Shown here: positions 1 to 7,385 of the stretch, one piece after another
Position numbering within the stretch: position 1 is the stretch's first letter
How the letters are laid out: the number at the start of each line of letters is the position of its first letter
DNA from: Flavobacteriales bacterium
GTDB lineage: Bacteria > Bacteroidota > Bacteroidia > Flavobacteriales_G > Salibacteraceae
Assembly (NCBI GenBank): GCA_013204105.1
Contig: JABMOM010000041.1
Span: 1 to 34,414, forward strand
Direction: 5' to 3'
Length of the DNA: 34,414 bases
The notes under the pieces: generated by a model
The model's database searches: none
What the model was told of the DNA's origin: nothing
Seen by the model: the letters and a program-made list of their open reading frames with translations, nothing else
Program-made: the position numbers and the translations under genes

Positions 1-953
1 CACCGACCCTCATTCCGATGCTCGCAGGCATGTACTATCTGAATGAGGACGGAATAGCTGTTGTCGACCCTCAATCACATGATAATGGTAGCACAGATAA
101 TTGTGGTCCGATATCATTCTTCGTAGTGCCGTCAGACACGCTCGACTGTAGTAATCTCGACGGACCTGCATTTTACTCCTTATATGCGATGGACGCAGAC
201 AGCAACATTTCAGACCCAGCAAACCTCTCTGTGGTCACGATGGATACTTTGCCTCCGACGATTGTAGACTGTCCCTCAAACGATACCATTTGTCAGGGAG
301 ATTCGCTTTCATCCTCAGTTGAATTTGATTACTCAGATAACTGCGAAATAGCTAGCATTATTTATGACGGTCCTGAGGGAGCTATTGAGGTGGAAGGTGA
401 TACGACTATTTCTCAGATTTGGACAGTTGAAGACCAGTCAGGAAATACAAGTACGTGTTCAACGAACACACTGGTACAATATGCGCCTCCCGTGGAACTT
501 GTAGAGGCTGGCCTCAATGGCGTGACCTGTTTTGAAGTTGAATCAGGAGCAAGTCCTTCGAGTTACATCTGGATGAATGGTTCTACTGATTTCATGGTGT
601 GTGTGTCAGATACTCAATGGGTTTGGGTTCAAGTTACTTTTGATAATGGATGTACGAGAGTTGACTCCCTCTTCGCGGACTCATCTTATTTCTCCGTAGG
701 ATTATCCGAACTAGACGCTTTTGATATCAGCCTATATCCGAATCCATTTGAAGCTACTTTTCATTTACAGTCTACCAACAAAATAAAAGAGATATACGTG
801 TCTGATATGTATGGGCGTGATGTCTATACAAAGTCAAGTTTGAACAGCACTAGTCATTCGGTATCTCTACAGGGCTTACCTGCAGGTCTATATTCAGTAA
901 GACTTGTCAACCATGACTCAGAGACTTGGATTTTGAAGGTAGTAAAGGAATGA
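1..953 (+). CDS. T9SS-secreted protein with HYR-like segment, 5'-truncated by window edge
   Basis: The reading frame is open to the left edge (first full codon at base 3), so the ATG at base 18 is probably internal and the N-terminus is missing. The visible 311 residues from that ATG are rich in Cys, Ser, Thr and Asp. The middle part (about residues 75-155) has the look of a hyalin-repeat (HYR) beta-sandwich: PPTIVDCP, then DNC, then W-TVEDQSGN. The last 80 residues are a T9SS type A sorting domain: SLYPNPF near residue 239, then a YDMYGR-like stretch (SDMYGRDV), LPAGLYSVRL, and a basic end. Family knowledge says such proteins cross the outer membrane through the Por/T9SS machinery and are anchored to the surface or released. 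Its TGA abuts the integrase stop codon on the other strand with no base between. If the att interpretation is right, this gene is island cargo. The substrate or ligand is unknown. Confidence 0.85.
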   Translation, partial: PTLIPMLAGMYYLNEDGIAVVDPQSHDNGSTDNCGPISFFVVPSDTLDCSNLDGPAFYSLYAMDADSNISDPANLSVVTMDTLPPTIVDCPSNDTICQGDSLSSSVEFDYSDNCEIASIIYDGPEGAIEVEGDTTISQIWTVEDQSGNTSTCSTNTLVQYAPPVELVEAGLNGVTCFEVESGASPSSYIWMNGSTDFMVCVSDTQWVWVQVTFDNGCTRVDSLFADSSYFSVGLSELDAFDISLYPNPFEATFHLQSTNKIKEIYVSDMYGRDVYTKSSLNSTSHSVSLQGLPAGLYSVRLVNHDSETWILKVVKE

Positions 954-2237
954 TTAGCGGTCTGAGGACCACAGTTCAGCTAGTTTAAGACTGTAATCGA
1001 TAGGTTTCTTACCGATGTATTCAAGGAACTGTTTTTCCGTGCTGTGAGCTGTGATATTCATCAGTAACGGAGTAGGATACTTCCTATCTGAATAGAAATT
1101 GGTTGCGAACGACCTGCGACAGATATGTGAGCTTACCAGCTTCCACTTTTCAAAGTGTCCATTATCATAACGCTTGCTGTCCTCGTTATATAGATTGCCC
1201 TCTGTTTTCTCATTCAACCCCGCTAAACGACAAACTTCCTTTATGTACCTATTGAATAGCGCTGCTGCACTTTGAATTGTATTGGCAAATGAATCTGGAA
1301 ACTCCCCTTCTCGCTTATCCAATATTGCCCTCACTTCAGAGTGAATAGGAATCTGGACTGTCTTGCCTGTCTTTTGCTGTGTAAGTACAATGAAGTCGTA
1401 CCCTTCAATCCTTTCCATCATCGCAGTGTTAACCCTTAATAGGTCACTCACTCTTTGCCCCATGTAACAGCCAAGTATCAACCAGTCTTTAGCCCTCTCA
1501 TGGGTTTCGTTTGGCATGCTTGCTTGCTTCACTCGTTCCAGTTCATCAAAGCTCAAAGTGACCTTAGGAATTTCTACAGTATACCCCTTGAAAGCTTCAA
1601 TTTGTGGGTTGGTCTCTAAACCTTCTTTCCGTGCGTCAAGAACGATAGTTTTAACTGTTTTGAGGTACCTTCCTACGGTATTCTCAGATAGATTCTCAAC
1701 GTCTCTGAAAAACCCAATTAATGCTTTTCTATATGCAAGGTCGACCTCGTTGAGCTTGAACTGCTTCTTTGAATGCTTGTCAAAAGATTCGAGCTTGTTT
1801 ACGATGGTAGTATACTTTTTGCTTGTGGCTAAGCTTACCCCTCTCTTGCCTCGGTCAGTTACCTTAAAATCCAGATTCGTCAAGAAGTAGCGCCCGTATT
1901 CAACCAAGCCATCTACTTGTTCAGTCTTGTCAATTGATTTTCTATCGAATGCTTTCTCGATTACTCCCTCGAACCATTCACGGTCGATAACCTTGCCTTT
2001 GGTTTGAGCTTCGTTGTATGAATCAAATACTACTTCGTCAAGTTTGGCAAGTTGGTGGTTGAGAGCTTTCGCTCTTGCATCCCTTCCTTTCGCTCTGCCT
2101 AGGGTGGTATCCCACAGGCTGGGGTCAATAGTGAATCCCGTTTTGAGTTTGACGGAATTACTTCTGCCCATCGACAATCTGCAATAGACTGGTGCTTCAG
2201 GTTTCTTGCTTTGGAGGAGGAACTTTATAGTTGCCAT
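954..2237 (-). CDS. Tyrosine recombinase (phage-type integrase), Bacteroidota family
   Basis: This 427-residue site-specific recombinase would catalyse strand exchange through a 3'-phosphotyrosine intermediate. Domains in order: an N-terminal arm-binding region (about 1-90), a SAM-like core-binding region (about 110-215) and the catalytic domain (about 225-415). All expected catalytic residues are visible: Arg262 in GQRVSDLL, Lys289 in QQKTGK, His371 and Arg374 in HICRRSFAT, His398 in ITAHSTEKQ, and the nucleophile Tyr407 in FLEYIGK. Length and motifs fit integrases of Bacteroidota genomic islands and conjugative elements, so it looks intact. The ATG is preceded by three direct repeats (2261-2299) that could be arm-type or control sites. 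About 175 bases upstream of its start lies a tmRNA-like 3' end, the expected attachment site. No excisionase gene is visible in the window. Confidence 0.95.
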   Translation of the reverse strand: MATIKFLLQSKKPEAPVYCRLSMGRSNSVKLKTGFTIDPSLWDTTLGRAKGRDARAKALNHQLAKLDEVVFDSYNEAQTKGKVIDREWFEGVIEKAFDRKSIDKTEQVDGLVEYGRYFLTNLDFKVTDRGKRGVSLATSKKYTTIVNKLESFDKHSKKQFKLNEVDLAYRKALIGFFRDVENLSENTVGRYLKTVKTIVLDARKEGLETNPQIEAFKGYTVEIPKVTLSFDELERVKQASMPNETHERAKDWLILGCYMGQRVSDLLRVNTAMMERIEGYDFIVLTQQKTGKTVQIPIHSEVRAILDKREGEFPDSFANTIQSAAALFNRYIKEVCRLAGLNEKTEGNLYNEDSKRYDNGHFEKWKLVSSHICRRSFATNFYSDRKYPTPLLMNITAHSTEKQFLEYIGKKPIDYSLKLAELWSSDR

Positions 2238-2260
2238 GGTTTATAGATTTCCCGCTAATT

Positions 2261-2299
2261 TAGTCAACATCTAGTCAACAAAGAGCAATTTTAGTCAAC
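2261..2299. repeat. Three direct copies of TAGTCAAC upstream of integrase
   Basis: Identical 8-base copies lie at 2261-2268, 2272-2279 and 2292-2299 (starts 11 and 20 bases apart, about one and two helical turns). Two weaker TTCAAT copies follow near 2303-2319. They lie between the integrase start and the att-like site. Their phasing suggests protein binding on one face of the DNA, such as integrase arm sites, an excisionase or a repressor. This function is inferred only. Confidence 0.6.
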
Positions 2300-2410
2300 T
2301 TTATTCAATGTCATTCAATTCTTGCGCTCAGGGGTTTAGTTCTGAAACCATTGAAATAAAGGGCTTATAGTAGCTATTTGGTGGTAAAGAGGGGTGCTGC
2401 ATATTGAAAA

Positions 2411-2434
2411 GTTGTACTCCCACCAGCTCCACTA
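2411..2434 (+). other. Probable attR: duplicated 3' end of tmRNA (ssrA)
   Basis: The segment ends in CCAGCTCCACTA. In Bacteroidota the tmRNA acceptor stem begins GGGGCTG and ends CAGCTCC followed by a short ACNA tail, so this is the expected 3' strand of acceptor stem plus tail, preceded by a C-rich T-stem-like strand. The sequence to the left has no matching 5' half of a tRNA or tmRNA, so only the 3' end is present. A strong terminator follows within 10 bases, as it would behind the native gene. Together with the adjacent integrase this fits an attachment-site duplication left by island insertion. A tRNA ending in the same bases is the main alternative. Confidence 0.65.
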
Positions 2435-2443
2435 GATGATCCA

Positions 2444-2473
2444 GCCTCGCCGCGACAGCGGCGGGGCTTTTTT
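2444..2473 (+). terminator. Rho-independent terminator behind the tmRNA 3' fragment
   Basis: A 10-base-pair stem (2444-2453 with 2458-2467, one G-U pair) closes a GACA loop and is followed by six T. It is positioned as the native terminator of ssrA, now separated from the gene by the inserted element. Confidence 0.85.
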
Positions 2474-2523
2474 ATGGCTATCCGAGCCGAGCTAGCTCGA
2501 GCGCGGATAGCCATAAAAAGCCC
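2464..2523. repeat. Large inverted repeat overlapping the terminator
   Basis: Arms 2464-2484 and 2504-2523 are reverse complements over about 20 bases, with one extra T in the left arm. The intervening bases contain a perfect 12-base palindrome (2488-2499). The left arm reuses the second half and T-run of the terminator, so two mutually exclusive hairpins are possible. It could act as a terminator for transcripts from the right, or be a repeat-family element. Confidence 0.75.
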
Positions 2524-2530
2524 AAGCAAC

Positions 2531-2608
2531 GCGAAGCGGTGCCAGGCTTGATTCCCTTCCCGGGAATGGCGGGATCACGACCGAGCGAAGCGAGGGAGTA
2601 CTCCTGGC
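2531..2608. repeat. Cluster of short palindromes and direct repeats
   Basis: GCGAAGCG occurs twice (2531-2538, 2585-2592). An inverted pair GCCAGG/CCTGGC spans 2541-2546 and 2603-2608. ATTCCC/GGGAAT form a hairpin at 2551-2567, and GGAGTACTCC (2595-2604) is a perfect palindrome. The nested arrangement suggests a folded element such as a REP-like unit or structured RNA; I do not recognise a named family. Confidence 0.5.
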
Positions 2609-2609
2609 T

Positions 2610-2640
2610 GGGGGAATAGGGATTAGGGATTGGGGATTAG
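2610..2640 (+). repeat. G-run tract, quadruplex-capable, upstream of EPS locus
   Basis: Four G-runs of three or more are separated by AATA, ATTA and ATT (2610-2635), built from an imperfect GGGATTA-like repeat. It meets the usual pattern for an intramolecular G-quadruplex. A second such tract lies at 25240-25273, just past the main EPS operon. Confidence 0.6.
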
Positions 2641-2937
2641 TTAATTAGCGAATTAGAATATTAGACAATTGGTCTGTCAGTATTGCGGTTGAAATTGCAA
2701 TTGATAATTGGCCGTTAGCTACTGGCTGCTGGCTTGTACTTCGGCAATCCCAATCAAATCCATTGAAAGGACTTTTTACTCGTCCAAAATTGAAGTTGCA
2801 GTTGCAGTTGACTCCGATCCTCCCGGCGTGTAACCCTAGCCACTATTCCCCAGAGCATCCGGCATCCACAGGCTCCACTAATCTTCCATCTTCAATCTTT
2901 CACACCCTAAACCATCATGCCCGTGGGGAAAAGCCGT
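2641..2937. other. Non-coding gap, no feature recognised
   Basis: An AT-rich stretch with short TTAG/AATTAG and GTTGCA repeats leads up to the first EPS gene. The open frames here have no recognisable protein character and overlap the real gene in another frame. The bases GCTCCACTA recur at 2873-2881, but without any tmRNA-like flank. Confidence 0.5.
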
Positions 2938-2945
2938 TATCTTTG
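2938..2945 (+). promoter_or_regulatory. Bacteroidota -7 element (TATCTTTG) of the EPS operon
   Basis: It matches TAnnTTTG exactly and sits only seven bases before the chosen start at 2953, so transcription would begin at or within a few bases of the ATG. No clear TTG at the usual -33 distance is seen. Its position argues against the upstream in-frame ATG at 2917. Confidence 0.5.
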
Positions 2946-2952
2946 CCGGCCT

Positions 2953-3735
2953 ATGAAAAATTGGGTTCGATTTCTAGTGTTTGCGATGCTGCCGTTGATG
3001 GTGAGCTCCTGTATTTCGTACAAGAAGTCCTTGGTTTTGAAAGGAGAAGAGTCACTTTTTCTGGATGCTAAAGTGTCTACACCTGAAACTACATATGTGC
3101 TACAAACGAGCGATGTAGTCTTCATTGAGATCGACCGTTTAGTCATGGGTGACGAGATGTATACCATGGCCGACCACCTCAATTCGCAACTGCGGGCCCA
3201 GCAGATGAATCCCTATGTCGCCGGTAATCCGATCAAGGAGAATGGCAAATTGGACGTGCCTTTGGTAGGTGAAGTGCAAGCTGCAGGGCTGACAATCGAC
3301 GAATTGAATCAATCAATTTTGGCTGCGGCTCAAAAAGTTTACTCAACCGCTGCTGTGAAGGTATTCTTACTCACACAGAACATTACCGTGATGGGGGAGG
3401 TGCCCCGGAGTGGTCGCTTCTCCTACTACACCGAAAGGATTAATATTTTCGATGCAGTTGCTATGGCAGGAGGTTTTACCGATTTTTCTGACCGAGGAGA
3501 AATCAAGATCCTGCGCGAAGAGGGGGGAGAAACGAAGGTGATTCACGTGGACCTAGCTACCTTGACCGACTTTGAAGGGCAATACTTCTATCTAAAAAGC
3601 AACGACGTGGTGTTGGTTAGTCCTCAAAAGCGCAAACGCTGGGTAGCGAATAACAATTTCGGTGCGGTATTGTCGTCCATCACTGTAGCGGTAACGGTGT
3701 TGAGCTTGGTTATTTCACTCAATAGCGCCAAGTAG
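2953..3735 (+). CDS. Polysaccharide export lipoprotein, Wza-like (PES/SLBB)
   Basis: A 260-residue outer-membrane polysaccharide export protein. I place the start at 2953 because this gives a clean lipoprotein signal, MKNWVRFLVFAMLPLMVSSC with the lipidated Cys20; an in-frame ATG 12 codons earlier would put charged residues in front of it and lies upstream of the probable promoter. The polysaccharide-export (PES) domain follows (about 45-125), with DVVFIEI and the NGKLDVPLVGEV motif, then an SLBB domain with ITVMGEVPRSGRF and FDAVAMAGGF. The C-terminal hydrophobic helix (about 238-258) matches the segment that in Wza builds the outer-membrane pore. It is first in the operon and ends one base before the next gene, the usual pairing with the chain-length kinase. 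Confidence 0.93.
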   Translation: MKNWVRFLVFAMLPLMVSSCISYKKSLVLKGEESLFLDAKVSTPETTYVLQTSDVVFIEIDRLVMGDEMYTMADHLNSQLRAQQMNPYVAGNPIKENGKLDVPLVGEVQAAGLTIDELNQSILAAAQKVYSTAAVKVFLLTQNITVMGEVPRSGRFSYYTERINIFDAVAMAGGFTDFSDRGEIKILREEGGETKVIHVDLATLTDFEGQYFYLKSNDVVLVSPQKRKRWVANNNFGAVLSSITVAVTVLSLVISLNSAK

Positions 3736-3736
3736 T

Positions 3737-6028
3737 ATGAGGTATATTAAAAACGGAGAAATTGACATTCGGAAGCTCGTTATTGAGCAAGTGAAGCATT
3801 GGTACATCTATGCCGGCGCGGTTGTTCTTTGCCTACTTGCCGCCTTTTTGTACAACCGCTATACGATTGAGCAATATGAGGTGTTGGCAGCGGTCCGTGT
3901 AGAACAGTCCTCTTCTCAAAGCATCGATCCAACAAAAATTTTGTTTGGAGGTGAAACGTCTCCATTTCGGAACGACGTAGAAGATGAAGTCTTTATCATC
4001 AAGTCGTACCCGATTGTATCACAGGCCGTGCGCCATCTTAATCTCGGGGTGAATTACTATCGTTTGACTGAGCAACTAGGTCGTTTCATTGAAATGCATA
4101 ATGACATGCCATTTTTTGTGGAAGTGTCTGAAAACCTTTTGACAGAAGGATATGCGGGTGAGTTTGAAGTGGAATTCAGTGAAGATGGTTCAACCTTTCA
4201 ACTGAGCATCGATGGACAAAATGTCAACCTGGATTGGGGCAAATCTTTTCAATTAGGTGGTGGTTCTGTCCAGATCCTTAGAAATGACTCCGTCAGTTTG
4301 GGCGAGTTTCATGAGTTCACTTGGGTATTTACTATCCCTGGAACCAAGGCTGCTACATACAATTACATCGATCGATTGAATGTATCTCCGAAAGCGGAAG
4401 ATTCGCGAGTCTTGTTTTTTCTACTCACGGGTGGGAATGCCGATAAAGAACGCAACATGCTTGATGCTTTGTTGCATTTCTACATCAAAGACGATTTACG
4501 CGTGAAGAATCAAGTGGCTGCTAATACCATAGATTTTATTGAAAGCGAGCTACAAGAGATACGTGATTCCTTGAATAAGATTGAAACCCGTTTGGAATTA
4601 TTCAAATCATCCAAGAAGATTTCGGATTTGAGTTCTGAGGCAAGTAAGGTATTCGATCAATTGGTTACCCTAGAAGAAGAAAAAGCTGTTTTGCGCTTGA
4701 AGGACAAGTATTACGAGTACTTGTTTGATTACATGGACAGCCCTGAATCTAGTGATTTGCTCGTAAGCCCTGAGTCGTTTGGTGTAGACGATGCCAACCT
4801 GAACCAACTGGTACTTGATATAATCCAGGCACAGCTTCAAATCAACAGTTTAGAGGAACGGGGCAATGTTCAAAATCCGATTTACAACGAGATGAAGGTG
4901 CGGATAGAGCAGTTGCACAAGGTGCTGAACAGTTCGCTGAGCAACGCGCGAGCCGCGAATCAATTAAAGTTGCAGGAGGTGGATCGGCGTCTTTCATACA
5001 TTGAAAGTTCGATGCGCTCCTTTCCCGGTTCTGAGATCCAGTTGATCAACATCCAAAGGCTATATAAGATCAGTGAGAACTTGTACCTGCTGTTGATGGA
5101 GAAGAAGGCTGAAGCGGAAATCAGCTTGAGTTCAAGCACCTCTGACATACGCATTGTGGAGCCCGCGCGGATGGCTTCACCGATGCCCATCAGTCCAAAC
5201 AAGAAGCTGGTTTATCTGATCGCCTTATTCGGTGGCTTGGTGTTTGCTTTTTCTTTTTTGTTAGTGAGAGACTACCTTGATGATAAGATTCAAGGCAAGG
5301 AAGATATTCTTGAGCGTGCCGATATCCCTTTTGCGGGCGAGGTTGTGACTGCCAAAAGCACAGAGCTGAGCTATCTCAAGGAAAATCCAAAATCACAATT
5401 GGCCGAATGCTTTCGCACGGTGCGCTTCAATTTCAATTACATGATCGGTGAAGTGGAGACGCCTGTCATCTTGGTGACCTCTACCATACCGGGCGAGGGC
5501 AAGACTTTCTTCAGTTCCCGCTTGGCCTATTCCATTTCGGGGCCGGAGAAGAAGGGCATCATCATCGGGGCTGACCTGCGCAAGCCCAAGTTGCATTCCG
5601 AGTTTGAATTGGACAACAACGAGGGATTGAGTTCCTACCTTGTAGGGCGCGCTGACTTGGATCAAATTATCCAAGTATACAATGATCACCTAGACGTCCT
5701 TCCCTCGGGTCCCGTTCCTCCGAATCCCCTGGAGCTGTTTGAAAAGCCCAAGTTCAGAGAATTGATCGCCGAATTGAAACGGCGCTACTACTTCATCGTG
5801 ATCGATACTCCACCGATTGGTATAGTATCCGAGAGCGCGGAGATCATGAAGGTGGTCGATTTGTCTGTTTTTGTGCTTCGCGCGGGCTACAGCCCCTTGG
5901 TTACAATTGATCGCATCCTTGAAACCACTACTAAGATGGAAGACAAGCCTTTCGCATTCGTAATCAATGACGTGGAACAGACTTCGGGATATGGATATTA
6001 CGGGAAGTATGGGTATTATTCCGAATAG
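3737..6028 (+). CDS. Chain-length determinant / BY-kinase fusion, Wzc-like
   Basis: This 763-residue inner-membrane protein combines a Wzz-type chain-length domain with a bacterial tyrosine kinase and should control polymer length and export together with the Wza-like partner. A first membrane segment is at about 18-36 and a second at about 488-510; between them is a long periplasmic coiled coil (about 260-440) and the PxxP-type stretch SPMPISPNK just before the second segment. The cytoplasmic kinase has Walker A GEGKT (Lys589), Walker A' GADLRKPK (Asp613) and Walker B FIVIDTPP (Asp690). The tail after residue 750 carries six tyrosines (752, 754, 755, 758, 760, 761), the usual autophosphorylation cluster. 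It begins one base after the wza-like stop. No cognate low-molecular-weight tyrosine phosphatase gene is visible in the window. Confidence 0.95.
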   Translation: MRYIKNGEIDIRKLVIEQVKHWYIYAGAVVLCLLAAFLYNRYTIEQYEVLAAVRVEQSSSQSIDPTKILFGGETSPFRNDVEDEVFIIKSYPIVSQAVRHLNLGVNYYRLTEQLGRFIEMHNDMPFFVEVSENLLTEGYAGEFEVEFSEDGSTFQLSIDGQNVNLDWGKSFQLGGGSVQILRNDSVSLGEFHEFTWVFTIPGTKAATYNYIDRLNVSPKAEDSRVLFFLLTGGNADKERNMLDALLHFYIKDDLRVKNQVAANTIDFIESELQEIRDSLNKIETRLELFKSSKKISDLSSEASKVFDQLVTLEEEKAVLRLKDKYYEYLFDYMDSPESSDLLVSPESFGVDDANLNQLVLDIIQAQLQINSLEERGNVQNPIYNEMKVRIEQLHKVLNSSLSNARAANQLKLQEVDRRLSYIESSMRSFPGSEIQLINIQRLYKISENLYLLLMEKKAEAEISLSSSTSDIRIVEPARMASPMPISPNKKLVYLIALFGGLVFAFSFLLVRDYLDDKIQGKEDILERADIPFAGEVVTAKSTELSYLKENPKSQLAECFRTVRFNFNYMIGEVETPVILVTSTIPGEGKTFFSSRLAYSISGPEKKGIIIGADLRKPKLHSEFELDNNEGLSSYLVGRADLDQIIQVYNDHLDVLPSGPVPPNPLELFEKPKFRELIAELKRRYYFIVIDTPPIGIVSESAEIMKVVDLSVFVLRAGYSPLVTIDRILETTTKMEDKPFAFVINDVEQTSGYGYYGKYGYYSE

Positions 6029-6038
6029 CAATCCTTGA

Positions 6039-7385
6039 ATGGTTAATGCTTTCAAAAGATTTTTCAACCAGGGTGGACAGAGATCATTAGCTGTCAAACA
6101 GCATGTGCTTTATTCTGCTTTTTTTAAAGGTGGAAGCCTTTTGATTAACCTCATTTTGGTTCCAATTTACTTGGGATTGCTTGATACTTCTTTATACGGT
6201 GTTTGGCTTGCGCTGAGCTCAATTGTCACGTGGTTTCAATTTTTTGACTTAGGCCTAGGAAATGGTTTGAGAAATAAATTAGTTGAAGCCAAAGAGGGTA
6301 TTCAAGAATATACCGAGAGCCAACTGGTATCTTCTGCTTATGCTATGGTTTGCCTACCTGCGCTATTGTTGATTGCAGGGTTTTCAGTATTGCCATTTTT
6401 TCTTGATATCGGAAAATTATTAAGGATTGAGAGCCAAGTCTCAAATGATTTGTTAGCGCTTACATTGATGTGGCTTGGATTGTCATTTGGGGTTCAACTC
6501 GTCTTAAAAACCATCACATACATTTACCTCGCGGATCAAAAAGCTTCAATGAATAATGCTGTCAATTTCAGCATGAATATCCTTTTGCTCCTCGCTTTAT
6601 ACGGATTTGACTATTTTGATTTTCAACCATCGGTCGCTCATATTGCGTTTCTGAATGGTCTTTTCCCGGTATTGATTCTGCTTATTTTAACTCTCTATGC
6701 TTTTAACGGGCCTTTCAACCACATTAAGCTTAGTTTGCGAAACGTTAGTTTCAATTCAATAAGAGCCGTGCTAGTATTAGGCGGGCAGTTTTTCATTATT
6801 CAGTTTTCGGCAGTTGTGTTGTTCAGTACAGATAATATTATAGCATCTTATCTATTTGATGATTCGTCTGTTTCTCAGTATGCGATTCATTACAAGTTGT
6901 TTCAATTTCCATTGATCGCGTTTTCAATATTAATGCAGCCTTTTTGGTCGGCATTTACGCAGGCTAAAGTTCAACAAGACTGGGTTTGGGTTCAAAATGC
7001 CATTCGTAAGTTGTTGAAACTTTATTATATGACTATACCCATAACGTTGACTTTATTATTCATTGCACCGTTTATAATAGAATTTTGGGTGGACGGCCTC
7101 GTCGAATCGCCTTTTCTTTTGCGTTTCTCCATGACACTTTATTTTTCATTGGCCATGTTTGGTTCTATTTTCGTAGCTGTAATCAATGGCTTCGGTATAA
7201 TAAAAATTCAAATGTATTTTAGCATAGCTAACGTTTTTGTGAATATTCCGTTATCCATACTTTTTGCGGAATATTTATCGATGGGTATGTCCGGCATTAT
7301 TTTAGCAAGTGCTATATGCCTTTCTTACGGCCCATTTGTAGCTCCTTTTCATGTGCGTAAAATTCTTAGATCAAAACTTGTATGA
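6039..7385 (+). CDS. Polysaccharide flippase, Wzx-like (MOP superfamily)
   Basis: A 448-residue, very hydrophobic protein with about twelve predicted membrane helices, typical of oligosaccharide-lipid flippases that move undecaprenyl-linked repeat units across the inner membrane. The N-terminal region carries the family pattern of a first helix pair followed by GVWLALSSIVTWFQFFDLGLGNGLRNK, split here by charged residues as in other Wzx/RfbX proteins. The gene starts ten bases after the kinase stop and overlaps the next gene by four bases (ATGA). Base composition turns sharply AT-rich here compared with the two preceding genes, suggesting the start of an exchangeable cassette. The substrate cannot be deduced from the sequence. 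Confidence 0.9.
   Translation: MVNAFKRFFNQGGQRSLAVKQHVLYSAFFKGGSLLINLILVPIYLGLLDTSLYGVWLALSSIVTWFQFFDLGLGNGLRNKLVEAKEGIQEYTESQLVSSAYAMVCLPALLLIAGFSVLPFFLDIGKLLRIESQVSNDLLALTLMWLGLSFGVQLVLKTITYIYLADQKASMNNAVNFSMNILLLLALYGFDYFDFQPSVAHIAFLNGLFPVLILLILTLYAFNGPFNHIKLSLRNVSFNSIRAVLVLGGQFFIIQFSAVVLFSTDNIIASYLFDDSSVSQYAIHYKLFQFPLIAFSILMQPFWSAFTQAKVQQDWVWVQNAIRKLLKLYYMTIPITLTLLFIAPFIIEFWVDGLVESPFLLRFSMTLYFSLAMFGSIFVAVINGFGIIKIQMYFSIANVFVNIPLSILFAEYLSMGMSGIILASAICLSYGPFVAPFHVRKILRSKLV

Noticed and set aside
2411-2434. A complete tRNA or tmRNA gene here
   Set aside because: No matching 5' acceptor strand or tRNA-like fold is found in the bases to the left; only the 3' end is present.
2793-2812. Triple GTTGCA-like repeat as a regulatory site
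   Set aside because: Short, imperfect and far from the promoter; I see no support beyond chance.
2873-2881. Second GCTCCACTA, possible additional att site
   Set aside because: Only nine bases match, the preceding base differs from the tmRNA acceptor strand, and there is no terminator or integrase next to it.
2917-2952. Upstream in-frame ATG for the Wza-like gene
   Set aside because: It lies before the probable -7 element and adds a charged leader that would spoil the lipoprotein signal.
2763-3071. Open frame of about 100 codons overlapping the start of the Wza-like gene
   Set aside because: Its composition is not protein-like, it reads through the operon promoter, and it overlaps a well-supported lipoprotein gene in another frame.
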